From assembly GCA_001464425.1 (NCBI GenBank), contig LNEK01000022.1, forward strand, positions 1 through 64,000: a DNA stretch of 64,000 bases, read 5' to 3'. This DNA is from Alphaproteobacteria bacterium Ga0077535 (GTDB taxonomy: Bacteria > Pseudomonadota > Alphaproteobacteria > Caulobacterales > Aquidulcibacteraceae). Of this stretch, positions 52,319-60,970 are shown piece after piece (the stretch's first letter is position 1; every line of letters begins with the position of its first letter). The notes beneath the pieces were generated by a model. The model was not told the origin of the DNA and searched no databases. It saw only the letters and a program-made list of their open reading frames with translations. The translations under genes and the position numbers were made by a program.

Positions 52319-52332
52319 TTGAGCTCTATCAA
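52319..52332. promoter_or_regulatory. FNR/FixK-type operator (META lipoprotein)
   Basis: TTGAGCTCTATCAA has a perfect right half and one change on the left, and is centred 91 bp before the ATG at 52417. Confidence 0.6.
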
Positions 52333-52416
52333 AGTCTGTGAGCGACGGGCGCTTACGCTTGCGCGTCCTTCGTCAGCGCCTGAACGGGCGCTTTTGGTCT
52401 GACACATGAGGCTCCT

Positions 52417-52896
52417 ATGCGGCGCGCAACGTCCCTGCCCTGTCTCGCTCTCCTCACTCTGGCGGCGTTAGGCCTGTCAAGTTGCGGCTCGTCTGCTCAA
52501 GGCGAGCTGCCCGATGAGCTCGGCGGTTCATGGGTGGTCCAGCAGATCGCCGGCGCATCCCTGGGAGAGAACGTGGACGTCTACATACATATCGACGCAA
52601 GCACCGGCGCGCTCACCGGCTTCACCGGGTGCAATCCATTCTCATCGTCGATGACGGCGTTCTCTGAGGCCCTTGCCGTAGGACCGATCCAAGAGGAGCC
52701 AGGTGAATGCCCGAGCCCCGAGGCCGCCACCGACGAAGCCCGCTTCCTCGGCGTGCTGCCCTCGGTGCATCGCTTCCGGCGGCGGGGCAAGGCGCTTGAG
52801 CTCTTGCCTCAAGAGCAGGGCGAAGCCTTGTTGAACTTGCGTCTCGATGAGTTTGCCACGCTCACCCGCCCGACGACGACTACGCCATCTCCCTGA
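52417..52896 (+). CDS. META-domain (HslJ-like) lipoprotein
   Basis: The 159-residue protein has a lipoprotein signal (LGLSSC, about Cys23). The META domain begins LGGSWVVQQIAG and carries the typical GFTGCNPFSSSMTAF and ATDEARFLGVLPSVHRFRRRG elements. HslJ-type proteins sit at the outer membrane and are linked to heat or drug tolerance. GAGG precedes the ATG. It is the last gene with an FNR-type site in the window. Confidence 0.88.
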   Translation: MRRATSLPCLALLTLAALGLSSCGSSAQGELPDELGGSWVVQQIAGASLGENVDVYIHIDASTGALTGFTGCNPFSSSMTAFSEALAVGPIQEEPGECPSPEAATDEARFLGVLPSVHRFRRRGKALELLPQEQGEALLNLRLDEFATLTRPTTTTPSP

Positions 52897-52954
52897 AGCG
52901 AATTGCTGGTTATGGGATGCGCCTGTGAATACTACGCCACCCACGGACTTCGCG

Positions 52955-53638
52955 TCACTTGATGTAGCCGCCTACGTATTGAGCGGCTTCTTCCTCGGAG
53001 AGAATGTCAAGCGCCTCTGCCGGCAGCATGCGGGCTTGGATCGCTTCGATCTCGCCGGCGGGCGCGGTCAGCCATTCTTGTCGCTCGGCTTCGGAGACAA
53101 GAACAAGCGGCATGGCTTTGGCATGGATGGGACGGACAAGATCGTTGGCGTCGGTGGTGAGGAAACTGAAGAGCGTGTGGGCGCCGATATTGGGCGCGGT
53201 CTTGGTTCCGACGTCGCCGTAATACTCGCTCGCTATGCCGGCAAAGCAGAGCATGGCGCGGTCGGGCGGTGCAAACCAGCGGATCTGTTTTTTGCCCTTC
53301 GGGGAAGCGTCTTCGTATTCGCTGAAGGCGGTGAATGGGACGAGGCAGCGATGTTGGGGGCCCAAAAGTGGGCGCCAATGCGGGCTCTTGATGTTGCGGA
53401 TATTGGTGATCGGCGCGCCGCCAAATTTTGGCGGGCCGGGTAAGCCCCAACGCATCTTCGTCCATTGAAGCTCGTCTTTGGAATTGAGCTTGAGGATCGG
53501 CGCAAAGCTTTTGGGAAAAACTTCCAAGACCGCATTGCCGAGAATGGGATTGATGCGGGTCTCGCTCCATTCGTCGAAGCCATAATAGTCTTTTTCGATG
53601 CCGGCTTTGCGGATGTCGGAGGCGTAGCGATTGCACAT
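52955..53638 (-). CDS. SRAP (YedK/HMCES) family protein
   Basis: The 227-residue protein starts MCNRYAS, so Cys2 becomes the N-terminal residue that crosslinks to abasic sites in DNA. Other active-site parts are present: the Asn-Arg pair at the start, NIRNIKSPHWRPLLG, the RCLVPFTAFSEYE glutamate, and PIHAKAMPLVL with the catalytic His. It shields abasic sites in single-stranded DNA during replication or SOS. The start at 53638 is fixed by the need for Cys2; the longer frame to 53797 is Arg-rich and spurious. Confidence 0.95.
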   Translation of the reverse strand: MCNRYASDIRKAGIEKDYYGFDEWSETRINPILGNAVLEVFPKSFAPILKLNSKDELQWTKMRWGLPGPPKFGGAPITNIRNIKSPHWRPLLGPQHRCLVPFTAFSEYEDASPKGKKQIRWFAPPDRAMLCFAGIASEYYGDVGTKTAPNIGAHTLFSFLTTDANDLVRPIHAKAMPLVLVSEAERQEWLTAPAGEIEAIQARMLPAEALDILSEEEAAQYVGGYIK

Positions 53639-53686
53639 GAGATGAGAGCTTAAAGGTTTGGGCGCCGCCGGGCTATGCGCGGGCCG

Positions 53687-53755
53687 GGCTCTTGGCGCTT
53701 CGCGCCGAGCCGCGCATGGCGCGTCTCGGCCCTTCGGGCTTCGATCCCTGGCGCG
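53687..53755 (+). repeat. Dispersed hairpin repeat, copy C
   Basis: Outer stem GGCTC/GAGCC with a TT bulge, inner stem GGCGC/GCGCC and loop TTC. Then the 18-base block identical to copy B (53722-53739) and CGATCCCTGGCGC. Stem bases differ from A and B but pairing is kept. Confidence 0.55.
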
Positions 53756-53835
53756 ATCTTCGCGGGCCGTCGCACTTCGATGTGCAAGTATCCACAAAAC
53801 CGCCGAGCCAAAAGCGCGCCCGCATGGCGCAAAAG

Positions 53836-54057
53836 TTAGAGCTCAAAGGAAGTCACCATCACCTGCCCGTTGCGCTGGGCGATAAAGGCTTTGGCGCGCT
53901 CGAGCGCTGCGGCCTGCTCTTGCTTCGATGCTGCAAGGAAACGCGGCAGCGCTGTGCGCGCGATGATATAGGCGCCGTGACGCGCGCATTCGAAAGCGAT
54001 CCCACCGGAAGCGGTCGCTCTGCCGTCCTGAAGCTGTCCACCGCACAGCATGCACAC
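53836..54057 (-). CDS. Small Cys-containing hypothetical protein
   Basis: The 73-residue protein has MCMLCGGQL at the start and AFECARHGAYIIART further on, so Cys2, Cys5, Cys24 and His27 could form a zinc site. The second half is an amphipathic helix (ASKQEQAAALERAKAFI). I know no function. It is a separate short gene between the SRAP protein and the TpsB gene, all read leftward. Confidence 0.7.
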   Translation of the reverse strand: MCMLCGGQLQDGRATASGGIAFECARHGAYIIARTALPRFLAASKQEQAAALERAKAFIAQRNGQVMVTSFEL

Positions 54058-54118
54058 GCCTAAGGTGTAGCACGTGCAGGCGCGAACTTAAACTGCTGCC
54101 GAAAGCTTTTACGGGCGC

Positions 54119-55759
54119 TCAAAAACCCAAATTCAGCGTCAGGTTCTGACGCCAGTCTTCCCCGCTGCGCGCGTCGATGAGCGCCCGCGCGACCTCCAGT
54201 TCCAGCGATACGCGGTCCCAGACCTCGACCCTGACGCCGCCGCCCCAGGACGCGAGATCGTCTTCGCGGGCCGCGCCCAGATAGCCGTTGAACATGCGGG
54301 CGCCGTCAATGAAGAGATAGGGCTGCGGTCGTCCGAATATTTGCATGTCCGGCGCGCCGACATAGCGCGCCTCAATCGCGCCGGCGACGCCGGAATCGCC
54401 GCGGGCGCTGCCTTGCAGGTAGCCGCGCCCGAAGAGGCGCCCGCCGACCGACATTTCTTCCGAGCGCGGTAGTGGACCATCGGCGAGCTGCGCCGCCCAT
54501 CGCATGATGAAGGTCACATCATCGCCGAGCCTCTGACGATGCGAGAGCGACAGGTTCAGGCGCGCATACTGATCGTCAGCATCGGCCCGCGAGCGTAAAT
54601 TTTCAGCCGGCGAATGGGCTCGGCCGAGAAGCATTTGGGTGTAATAGGTCGTGGCGCCACCGCCGCGCCGCCAGCGTCCCGTAACGCCAAGTGCAAGACT
54701 AACGAGGGTCTCGTCGGTCGTCATAAAAGCGGGCGTCCGTTCTTCGACCAAGAGCGCCGCCGCTTCGATAAATATGTTGTGCTCAGACTCCCTCGATGCA
54801 CGCATCGGGGTCTGATATCGCGCCGACGCCGAGCGGAAGTCACGCACCTCGTCATCGTCGTCGATAAAGCGTCCCGCCCCCGCTTCGACCCGCACGAAGG
54901 CGCCCTCGGCGCCGACTGGCGTCGCGTAGCTGACTTCGAAGGCGCGCATGCGCTCGGGCTCAGCCGGGGCGGTGACGACGCGCACTTGGCTCTCGTCTCC
55001 GGGGCGCAGCCAATTATAAGCTTCGCCGTTGGCGGTGATGCGCCAGCCGCCATAATCGTCCGATCCGCGATTGTCCGCGCGCAGGTAGCCGCCGCTTTGC
55101 GCCTGCCCCAGTTCAAGCACCAGAATGTGCGCGCTTGGATCGTCGACATCGGGTTGAAGTTCAGCCCGCTCGACCCGAAGCCCCGGCGTTTGCCGCAGCA
55201 AAGTCAGCTTTCGATCAAGCGCGTGCAAATTGATCGGACGCTGACCGACGACGTCTGACAAAAGCTCAGCTGCACGCGGCGGCACAGGGCCCTCAAAGCG
55301 GACCTCGGCGATATAGCCTTCATAGACGACCACGCGCGCAACGCCGTCGCTTAATGCAGCCGGCGGGACTACGGCGCGCGATAGAAAATAACCGTCCTCG
55401 CGATAGCGGGCGGTGATCTCTTCGGCCAAGGTTTGCAGGGCGGCCAAGTCAGCCGCACGTCCAAGCCGGTCGGCGTAGAGCGACGCGAGTTGCTCGGCAT
55501 TGTAAACCGTAGCGCCTTCCACGAACACGGCGACCAATGGCGATGCTTCGCTGCGCAGATCCAGCGCCTGCGCGCGACCATCATCGTCGAGCGTGCCACG
55601 AAGATCGTCGCCTGCACTCTGGCCGTGCGCAAACGCTGGCGCGAGCGCTGCGCCGATCGCGACCAAAGATGCCGTCCAGCCGCGCCTCACGCTTGGCCCT
55701 CCCGCGAGGGTTTCTAAGTGATGATGATTAATGATCGCCAAAGTTGCGGTTAAGCACAC
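54119..55759 (-). CDS. Two-partner secretion outer-membrane transporter (TpsB, ShlB/FhaC type)
   Basis: The 546-residue protein has a signal region (VAIGAALAPAFAHGQ), then two POTRA domains (about 70-225, including ARYREDGYFLSRAVVPP and LTLLRQTPGLRVERAEL). A 16-strand beta-barrel follows, with the FhaC-like GRLFGRGYLQGSARGDSG segment and terminal LTLNLGF. It would export a large TpsA exoprotein across the outer membrane. No TpsA lies in the window; a FecR protein and a CHASE2-EAL protein are divergent instead. The start appears to be GTG at 55759; no ATG fits. Confidence 0.9.
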   Translation of the reverse strand: MCLTATLAIINHHHLETLAGGPSVRRGWTASLVAIGAALAPAFAHGQSAGDDLRGTLDDDGRAQALDLRSEASPLVAVFVEGATVYNAEQLASLYADRLGRAADLAALQTLAEEITARYREDGYFLSRAVVPPAALSDGVARVVVYEGYIAEVRFEGPVPPRAAELLSDVVGQRPINLHALDRKLTLLRQTPGLRVERAELQPDVDDPSAHILVLELGQAQSGGYLRADNRGSDDYGGWRITANGEAYNWLRPGDESQVRVVTAPAEPERMRAFEVSYATPVGAEGAFVRVEAGAGRFIDDDDEVRDFRSASARYQTPMRASRESEHNIFIEAAALLVEERTPAFMTTDETLVSLALGVTGRWRRGGGATTYYTQMLLGRAHSPAENLRSRADADDQYARLNLSLSHRQRLGDDVTFIMRWAAQLADGPLPRSEEMSVGGRLFGRGYLQGSARGDSGVAGAIEARYVGAPDMQIFGRPQPYLFIDGARMFNGYLGAAREDDLASWGGGVRVEVWDRVSLELEVARALIDARSGEDWRQNLTLNLGF

Positions 55760-55832
55760 GCCTTCACGAAGTCTTACCGGCGCCTGATGCAGAATGTGAA
55801 CTTGCCTATCTTCGCCAAGGCTTGATGCTCAC

Positions 55833-56876
55833 ATGCGCTTTTTTTTGTTCGCTTTAGCTTTTGTTAGCGTCGGCATTGGCGCTGCATCCGCTCAAGAGTG
55901 GCGCGCGCTTGAAGTTGCGGGCGTGGTTCGTGTCATGGAACCTGGACAAACGGCGCGTGCGGTCAACGCGCGCGACGTGTTGCCGGCGGGGGCGATCGTC
56001 ACCACCGGACGCGACAGCCGCGCGGTGTTTAGCAACGGCGCCGCGCGCGCGAGCTTGAGCGCCAACAGCCGCCTGACGCTGGCTTCGTCTGAAAACGGAC
56101 TGACGCGCTTTGTCCAAGATGTCGGCACGGCGCTCTTTCAGGTCGATCGCAGACGCGACCCGCATTTTGAAGTGCGCACCTCGCTTTTGGCGGCTGTGGT
56201 CAAGGGCACGACCTTTACTGTGACGGTCGAACCTGACCAGCACCGTGTTTTTGTCGCCGAGGGCACGGTGGAGGTCTCACCTGCCGAGGGCGGCGAGGCT
56301 GAACTTGTCTCCAACGGCGCCATGGCCGAGGTCGCTCGTGCGCACCCAGGACGCGTCGAGCGGCCGCAAATGCCTGCGCAACAAGGCGCCGTTATAGCCC
56401 CTGCGCTCAATTATGCGGCGCTGACCGGCGGGATCATCCGCAACGGTGACGCGGCGCCCTTGCAGGACGCCGAAGGCGAGCCCGGCCATTTCGATGCGAG
56501 CGCCGACACGAGCCAGCCCAGCGAGCAAGCGACGCTTGCCACCGATCACAGCGGTGACGCCGACACGTCGGGCGACACCGATGTCGTCGACAGCGATGGT
56601 CAAGGCGACGCCGGCGGCGACACGGACGAAGACGTCGACCAGGTCGATGCTGACACCGGCGACGCCGGCGACACTGAGCCCAGCGACCCCGTTGGCGATG
56701 ACACCGATGTGGTCAGCGAGGGCGACGACGACGCCGCGACCGACGATGACGGCAATAATGGTCATGGCAACGATGACGACGGCGAAGATGACAGCAATCC
56801 CGGCCGCGGCGGCGGCGGCGGCCGCTTTGGCGGCGACGACGACGACAACAACCACACGCGTGACGGCTTTGGCTAA
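55833..56876 (+). CDS. FecR-domain exported protein with acidic repeat tail
   Basis: The 347-residue protein has a signal peptide cleaved near ASA/Q (residue 20) and a FecR domain (about 25-155) with VLPAGAIVTTGRDSRAVFSNGA and RRDPHFEVRTSLLAAVVKGTTFTV. The remaining 150 residues are dominated by Asp, Gly, Thr and Glu, ending with GRGGGGGRFGGDDDDNN. The tail is low complexity and could bind Ca. The FecR part is the iron-independent type seen beside TpsB and CHASE2 genes. The CHASE2-EAL gene begins 3 bases after its stop. Confidence 0.88.
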   Translation: MRFFLFALAFVSVGIGAASAQEWRALEVAGVVRVMEPGQTARAVNARDVLPAGAIVTTGRDSRAVFSNGAARASLSANSRLTLASSENGLTRFVQDVGTALFQVDRRRDPHFEVRTSLLAAVVKGTTFTVTVEPDQHRVFVAEGTVEVSPAEGGEAELVSNGAMAEVARAHPGRVERPQMPAQQGAVIAPALNYAALTGGIIRNGDAAPLQDAEGEPGHFDASADTSQPSEQATLATDHSGDADTSGDTDVVDSDGQGDAGGDTDEDVDQVDADTGDAGDTEPSDPVGDDTDVVSEGDDDAATDDDGNNGHGNDDDGEDDSNPGRGGGGGRFGGDDDDNNHTRDGFG

Positions 56877-56879
56877 GCC

Positions 56880-59285
56880 GTGACACACGCGAGGGGGCAG
56901 ACGCGTCCAAAGGGCGCTTGGCGCGGCGGACGTGCGCGCCTGGCGCATGGCGTCTTATTGGCGGCCTTTCTGGTGCTGCTCGCCGTAAGCGGCGTAACGC
57001 GCGCTTTAGATGAGCGGCTCAGAGACCTCCGATTTAGTGCGCTCGAGCGCACCGCGAGCAGCAGCCTCGTCATCGTTGAAATCGATGCGGCGAGTCTGCG
57101 GGCGATCGACACTTGGCCCTGGCCGCGTGCACGCTACGCCGAACTCATCGAAAATCTGCGGGCCGCCGGCGCCGAAGTCATCGCCTTTGACGTCGACTTC
57201 AGTTCCCCGTCGAGCAGCGGGGACGATGATCGACTGAGCGCTGCAATTCGTGCAGCGCCTGGCGATGTCATCTTGCCGGCGCTGCTGCAGCAACAGCGCA
57301 ATGACGATCCAACTCTCTATGAGAGCGCGCCCAGCGCCGCCTTGGGCGCTGATGCGGTCATTGCCAATGTAAATCTCCTTCCGGAAACCAATGGCCGGGT
57401 GCGGCGCGGCCTCTATGAAATCGCTTCCGAAAGCGGCGCCCGCGCCTCAATGGCCGCCGCCTTAGCGGGCGCCGAACCCAACGCCAGTTTTCATATCGAT
57501 TTCGGGATTGACCCATCGAGTTTCGAACGCCTGTCGTTCGTCGACGTGCTCACGGGCAATTTCGATCCGGCATCGGTGCGCGGAAAGCGTGTGCTGGTCG
57601 GGGCGACGGCGCTTGAACTCGGCGACGAATTAGCAGTGCCGGTGCATGGCATATTGCCCGGCGTCATCGTGCACGCTCTCAGTTACGAGAGCATGGTGCA
57701 AGGACGGACGATCACCGCCCTTGCGCCCGGGTTTGGGCTTTTGCTTGCGCTTGCAATCTTGGTGGCGCGGCTCCGGCGCCCGCGCACGCCCCTCTCGTAT
57801 CGCAATTTCATTCCGAGCTTGACGGTCGCCGCCGGCGCTTTGGCGCTGAGCTGGGCGACCCACCTTGTTTTTCCTTTTAGCCTCGATCTTGGGATCGTTC
57901 TCGCTGGCGAAGCTATTTGGATCTTTTATCTGCTGCTCAGCGAGATGCAGCGGCGCGCAGACGCCCTGATCGAACAACGCGAAGCTCTGCTGCGCCACCA
58001 AGCACATCACGATCCCGACACCGAGTTGCCCAACCGGCGTGCTTTGGCCGTCAGCGTTGAGGAGCTGATCGCGGCGCACCCCGATCGCCGCATCTGTATC
58101 ATCGTCGCCGGCATTGATCGTCTGCAAGGCATCCGCACCGCCATCGGGCATCAAGGGGCAAATACTGTTATCACATCGATCGCCGCGCGCATTGCGCGCC
58201 GGGTTGAAGACTGCAAACCCGCGCGCCTGGACAGCTCGCTTATCGGATTTGCCCGCGTTTGCGGCGACAATGAAGATATTGAGGCGTGGGCGCACGCCAT
58301 GCTCAGAACCATCGGCGACACAGCGGCGATCGACGGGGCCAATGTCGATGTCTCCCTAAAGCTTGGCGTCGCGACCCGCGATCAAGGGCAGTCGGCCGGC
58401 GCACTCATTGACGAAGCCTGCGCGGCCCTTCATGCCGGGCGGCGCGGACGCGCGAGCGTGACGCTTTTTGCGCCCAGTCACAGCGAAGAGCCGCAACAGC
58501 GTCTGTCGCTGATGACAGATTTGCTTTCAGGCATGGACAACGGCGAACTGAGCCTCGTCTACCAGCCAAAGCAGCGACTTGCCGACGGCGCCATGTGCGG
58601 CGCCGAGGCGCTCGTGCGCTGGCGGCACAGCGAGCGCGGTCAAGTCAGCCCCGACCTCTTTGTCGCGGCGGCCGAAGAAACCGGTCACATCCGTCAACTC
58701 ACCAAATGGGTGCTTACAAGAGTTGTCGCCGACAGCGTCGCTTTTTCCAGAGCCGGCGTTGAGATCCCTCTCTCCTTCAATCTTTCAGCGGCGCTGCTGT
58801 GCATCGACGCAGCAATCGATGAGGTGCTGGCGGTCGCCGCGCGCAGCGCCTTGCCGCTCATTGCAGAGATTACCGAGACCAGCCGGATCGAGGATTCGGA
58901 TCATGCCGCGCAGTCGCTGGCGCGGCTGCGGAGCGCCGGCGTATTGCTCTCCATCGATGATTACGGGATGGGGCTTTCCTCACTCTCCTACCTTCGCCTC
59001 ATCGAGGCCGATGAGGTCAAGCTCGACAAGAGCTTTGTCAGCGTCATCATGTCGAGTGACCGTGATCGTGTGCTGACCAAATCGACCATTGATCTGGCGC
59101 ACGCACTCGGGATGAAAATCGCGGCCGAAGGCGTGGAAGAAGAGCATGTCCGCGAGATGCTGCACCTCATGGGTTGCGACACCATCCAAGGCTATCTCTA
59201 TGGCAAGCCGATGAGCGCAGCGGCGCTGGTTCGCAAATACGATCGTGAGCACCAAAGCAAAGCCAATATTGTGCGCTCCGCTTAA
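56880..59285 (+). CDS. CHASE2 - degenerate GGDEF - EAL membrane protein
   Basis: The 801-residue sensor has an N-terminal membrane helix, a periplasmic CHASE2 domain (about 35-270, with DWPWPRARYAEL-like and FDVDFSSPS segments), three membrane helices (about 275-350) and a short coiled coil. A GGDEF-like domain (from HDPDTELPNRRA) has lost the active GGDEF loop (RLDSSLIGF in its place). The EAL domain keeps AEALVRW, ITETS, IDDYGMGLSSLSYL, KLDKSF and AEGVEEE with QGYLYGKPM, so c-di-GMP hydrolysis is likely. The GTG start is at 56880. It is probably coupled to the FecR gene. Confidence 0.92.
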   Translation: MTHARGQTRPKGAWRGGRARLAHGVLLAAFLVLLAVSGVTRALDERLRDLRFSALERTASSSLVIVEIDAASLRAIDTWPWPRARYAELIENLRAAGAEVIAFDVDFSSPSSSGDDDRLSAAIRAAPGDVILPALLQQQRNDDPTLYESAPSAALGADAVIANVNLLPETNGRVRRGLYEIASESGARASMAAALAGAEPNASFHIDFGIDPSSFERLSFVDVLTGNFDPASVRGKRVLVGATALELGDELAVPVHGILPGVIVHALSYESMVQGRTITALAPGFGLLLALAILVARLRRPRTPLSYRNFIPSLTVAAGALALSWATHLVFPFSLDLGIVLAGEAIWIFYLLLSEMQRRADALIEQREALLRHQAHHDPDTELPNRRALAVSVEELIAAHPDRRICIIVAGIDRLQGIRTAIGHQGANTVITSIAARIARRVEDCKPARLDSSLIGFARVCGDNEDIEAWAHAMLRTIGDTAAIDGANVDVSLKLGVATRDQGQSAGALIDEACAALHAGRRGRASVTLFAPSHSEEPQQRLSLMTDLLSGMDNGELSLVYQPKQRLADGAMCGAEALVRWRHSERGQVSPDLFVAAAEETGHIRQLTKWVLTRVVADSVAFSRAGVEIPLSFNLSAALLCIDAAIDEVLAVAARSALPLIAEITETSRIEDSDHAAQSLARLRSAGVLLSIDDYGMGLSSLSYLRLIEADEVKLDKSFVSVIMSSDRDRVLTKSTIDLAHALGMKIAAEGVEEEHVREMLHLMGCDTIQGYLYGKPMSAAALVRKYDREHQSKANIVRSA

Positions 59286-59350
59286 AGTTGGCCGAGACGC
59301 CTTCTCAAGCCGGCAATGCGGTTGGCCTGATGAACAGAGGCCGGCGGCCA

Positions 59351-60070
59351 CTAGCGCAGGGCAAATACCACCGTGACCGCAGCGTCAGTATCGAGTTGTC
59401 CCGGATTGATCGGCGCCACCGGCGCCGCCGCAGATTGTTCGAGCACCGCTGCAAAGGCGCCGTCGCGGCGCATGTCAGGCGGCGCAAAGGTGCTGCCGGG
59501 TTCAACAATCGAACGGATTGCAACCACTTCGAGACCCGCAGCTTCGGCGTAGACGTTGGCGCGCCGGCGCGCGGTTTCCAACGCTTGCGCTCGCGCCGCT
59601 TCGCGCACGCGCTCCTCGTCGTCGAACGTAAAGGTAATGCCATGAAGCTCGTTTGCGCCTTGCGCCACCGCCGCGTCGATGAGCCCGCTTATACGATTGA
59701 GATCACGCAGCCGCAACGAGACGGTGTTGCGGCTTATATAGCCGCTGACCCTCGGGGCCTGGCCGCGGACGTAAACGTATTGCGGCTCCAAAGAAAAGCC
59801 GACGGTCTGAATATCAGCGTCCTCGGCGCCTGCTTCTCTGGCCGCGTCCAGGACGGTCTGCATGCGATTGGTCTGCGCCTGTTGGGCGGCGACAGCGGTG
59901 TCGCCGCGAGCCACCACGCCAAGCGTGACAATGGCGAGATCGGGCGTGCTGCGGGTGCTCGCGCTTGCGTGCACGGCGAGTAGCGTTTCCTCAGCGCCGC
60001 ACCCGATAAGTGCGATCGCGGTGAAGAGCGGCGCCAGTGTGCGTGCGCCGCGCGCTATGATGTGGAACAT
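59351..60070 (-). CDS. SIMPL-domain (DUF541) lipoprotein
   Basis: The 239-residue protein has a lipoprotein signal (FTAIALIGC, Cys24). The SIMPL domain follows, with PDLAIVTLGVVARGDTAVAAQQ at the start and NELHGITFTFDDEERVREAARAQALETARRRA in the middle, as in the 26 kDa periplasmic immunogenic family. Role: an envelope stress protein of unsettled function. It is convergent with the EAL gene (65 bases between the stops). Confidence 0.92.
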   Translation of the reverse strand: MFHIIARGARTLAPLFTAIALIGCGAEETLLAVHASASTRSTPDLAIVTLGVVARGDTAVAAQQAQTNRMQTVLDAAREAGAEDADIQTVGFSLEPQYVYVRGQAPRVSGYISRNTVSLRLRDLNRISGLIDAAVAQGANELHGITFTFDDEERVREAARAQALETARRRANVYAEAAGLEVVAIRSIVEPGSTFAPPDMRRDGAFAAVLEQSAAAPVAPINPGQLDTDAAVTVVFALR

Positions 60071-60248
60071 GAAATCTGCCCTTGTGCCAAGCGAGGAAAA
60101 GCCTGCACTTCAGCGGCGCCTGGGCACAAGCGGGCGCCTCACATGGCTGGATCACAATTCAGGCGCCATCGATGAGAGCATGCCCTCACCTAAAGCAGCG
60201 CATGAAGAGGAACGTGCGCTGCGAGCGATATCCCTGAACACCGCCTAG
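60069..60248 (+). CDS. Doubtful 59-residue ORF
   Basis: The frame MKSALVPSEEKPALQRRLGT to ISLNTA has mixed, polar composition and a weak GGAA upstream. It overlaps the divergent SIMPL start by 2 bases and the convergent gene at 60245 by 4. It may be real or a chance frame in a promoter region. Confidence 0.25.
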   Translation: MKSALVPSEEKPALQRRLGTSGRLTWLDHNSGAIDESMPSPKAAHEEERALRAISLNTA

Positions 60249-60598
60249 ATGAACCAGCTCCATCCGCGTGCGCCGACAGCGCGCGTCGCCGGCGAAAGCG
60301 GCGTCGCCACCACCGCCCAGGTGGGACCGAGTGCAAAGCCGCCGCCGGGATCTTCGTCGATCTTCCACGACGGGCGCGGGTCGGCGATCACGTGCGCAGA
60401 CGCGGCGCGAGCGCCGCAGCGGCTGCAGCGCAGATCACGAGCGATGTCGCGGGCAAAGGCGCGCTCGCCCCAGAGCCGGAGCGCGGTGTCCAATCTGATG
60501 CGGGCGCCATGGCTGCATCTTGCGCACGAGATGAAAAGACCGAGCGTCGTCGTCGCGCCAAGGCGCAGACCGCGGTTCTTGTCATTGTGCCAGACCAT
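60245..60598 (-). CDS. Zinc-ribbon-like hypothetical protein
   Basis: The 117-residue protein has CARCSHGARI and LRCSRCGARAASAHVI separated by about 35 residues, giving a four-Cys zinc ribbon, and a Trp/Gly-rich C-terminus. It matches a family of small alphaproteobacterial proteins of unknown role. It starts 9 bases after the gene at 60608 and shares its direction, so a two-gene operon is likely. Confidence 0.65.
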   Translation of the reverse strand: MVWHNDKNRGLRLGATTTLGLFISCARCSHGARIRLDTALRLWGERAFARDIARDLRCSRCGARAASAHVIADPRPSWKIDEDPGGGFALGPTWAVVATPLSPATRAVGARGWSWFI

Positions 60599-60607
60599 GG
60601 ATCAAAG

Positions 60608-60904
60608 TCAGGCGAGCGCCGCCGCGAACGGGGCCCAGGCTGCGATCTCGTCCACCTTTTGGCATTCGCCATCGCGGGTGATGATCACCCAACCCTCCTC
60701 CTCGCGCATGGCGATGAGCTGACGCACTGAATTGGGTTCTCGCGCAAACACTGGCTTTGAAAGCGGCGCGTTCTCCGTGTCGAGACGCCAAGCGGTGCGG
60801 TGCGGACGCAAAAGATGCGCCTCAGTGAGCGCGATCTCCATTTCATCGTCGCAGTCTAGAGTTTGATCGGCGTCATCCCTTTCAACGTGGAAGTCTTCGC
60901 TCAT
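60608..60904 (-). CDS. Small acidic hypothetical protein
   Basis: About 98 residues from the ATG at 60904: acidic start (SEDFHVERDDADQTLDCDDEMEI), then ALTEAHLLRPHRTAWRL and a C-terminal WVIITRDGECQKVDEIAAWA. No domain is recognised. A longer start at 60961 adds 19 residues without signal features. It sits between the S1/P1 nuclease and the zinc-ribbon gene in the same direction. Confidence 0.6.
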   Translation of the reverse strand: MSEDFHVERDDADQTLDCDDEMEIALTEAHLLRPHRTAWRLDTENAPLSKPVFAREPNSVRQLIAMREEEGWVIITRDGECQKVDEIAAWAPFAAALA

Positions 60905-60970
60905 GGCCGGCTCAATTGTTTCGCCCGGCCAACATGTTCCCTTTTTGTTCTCGACTGTCAAGGCCGCTGA

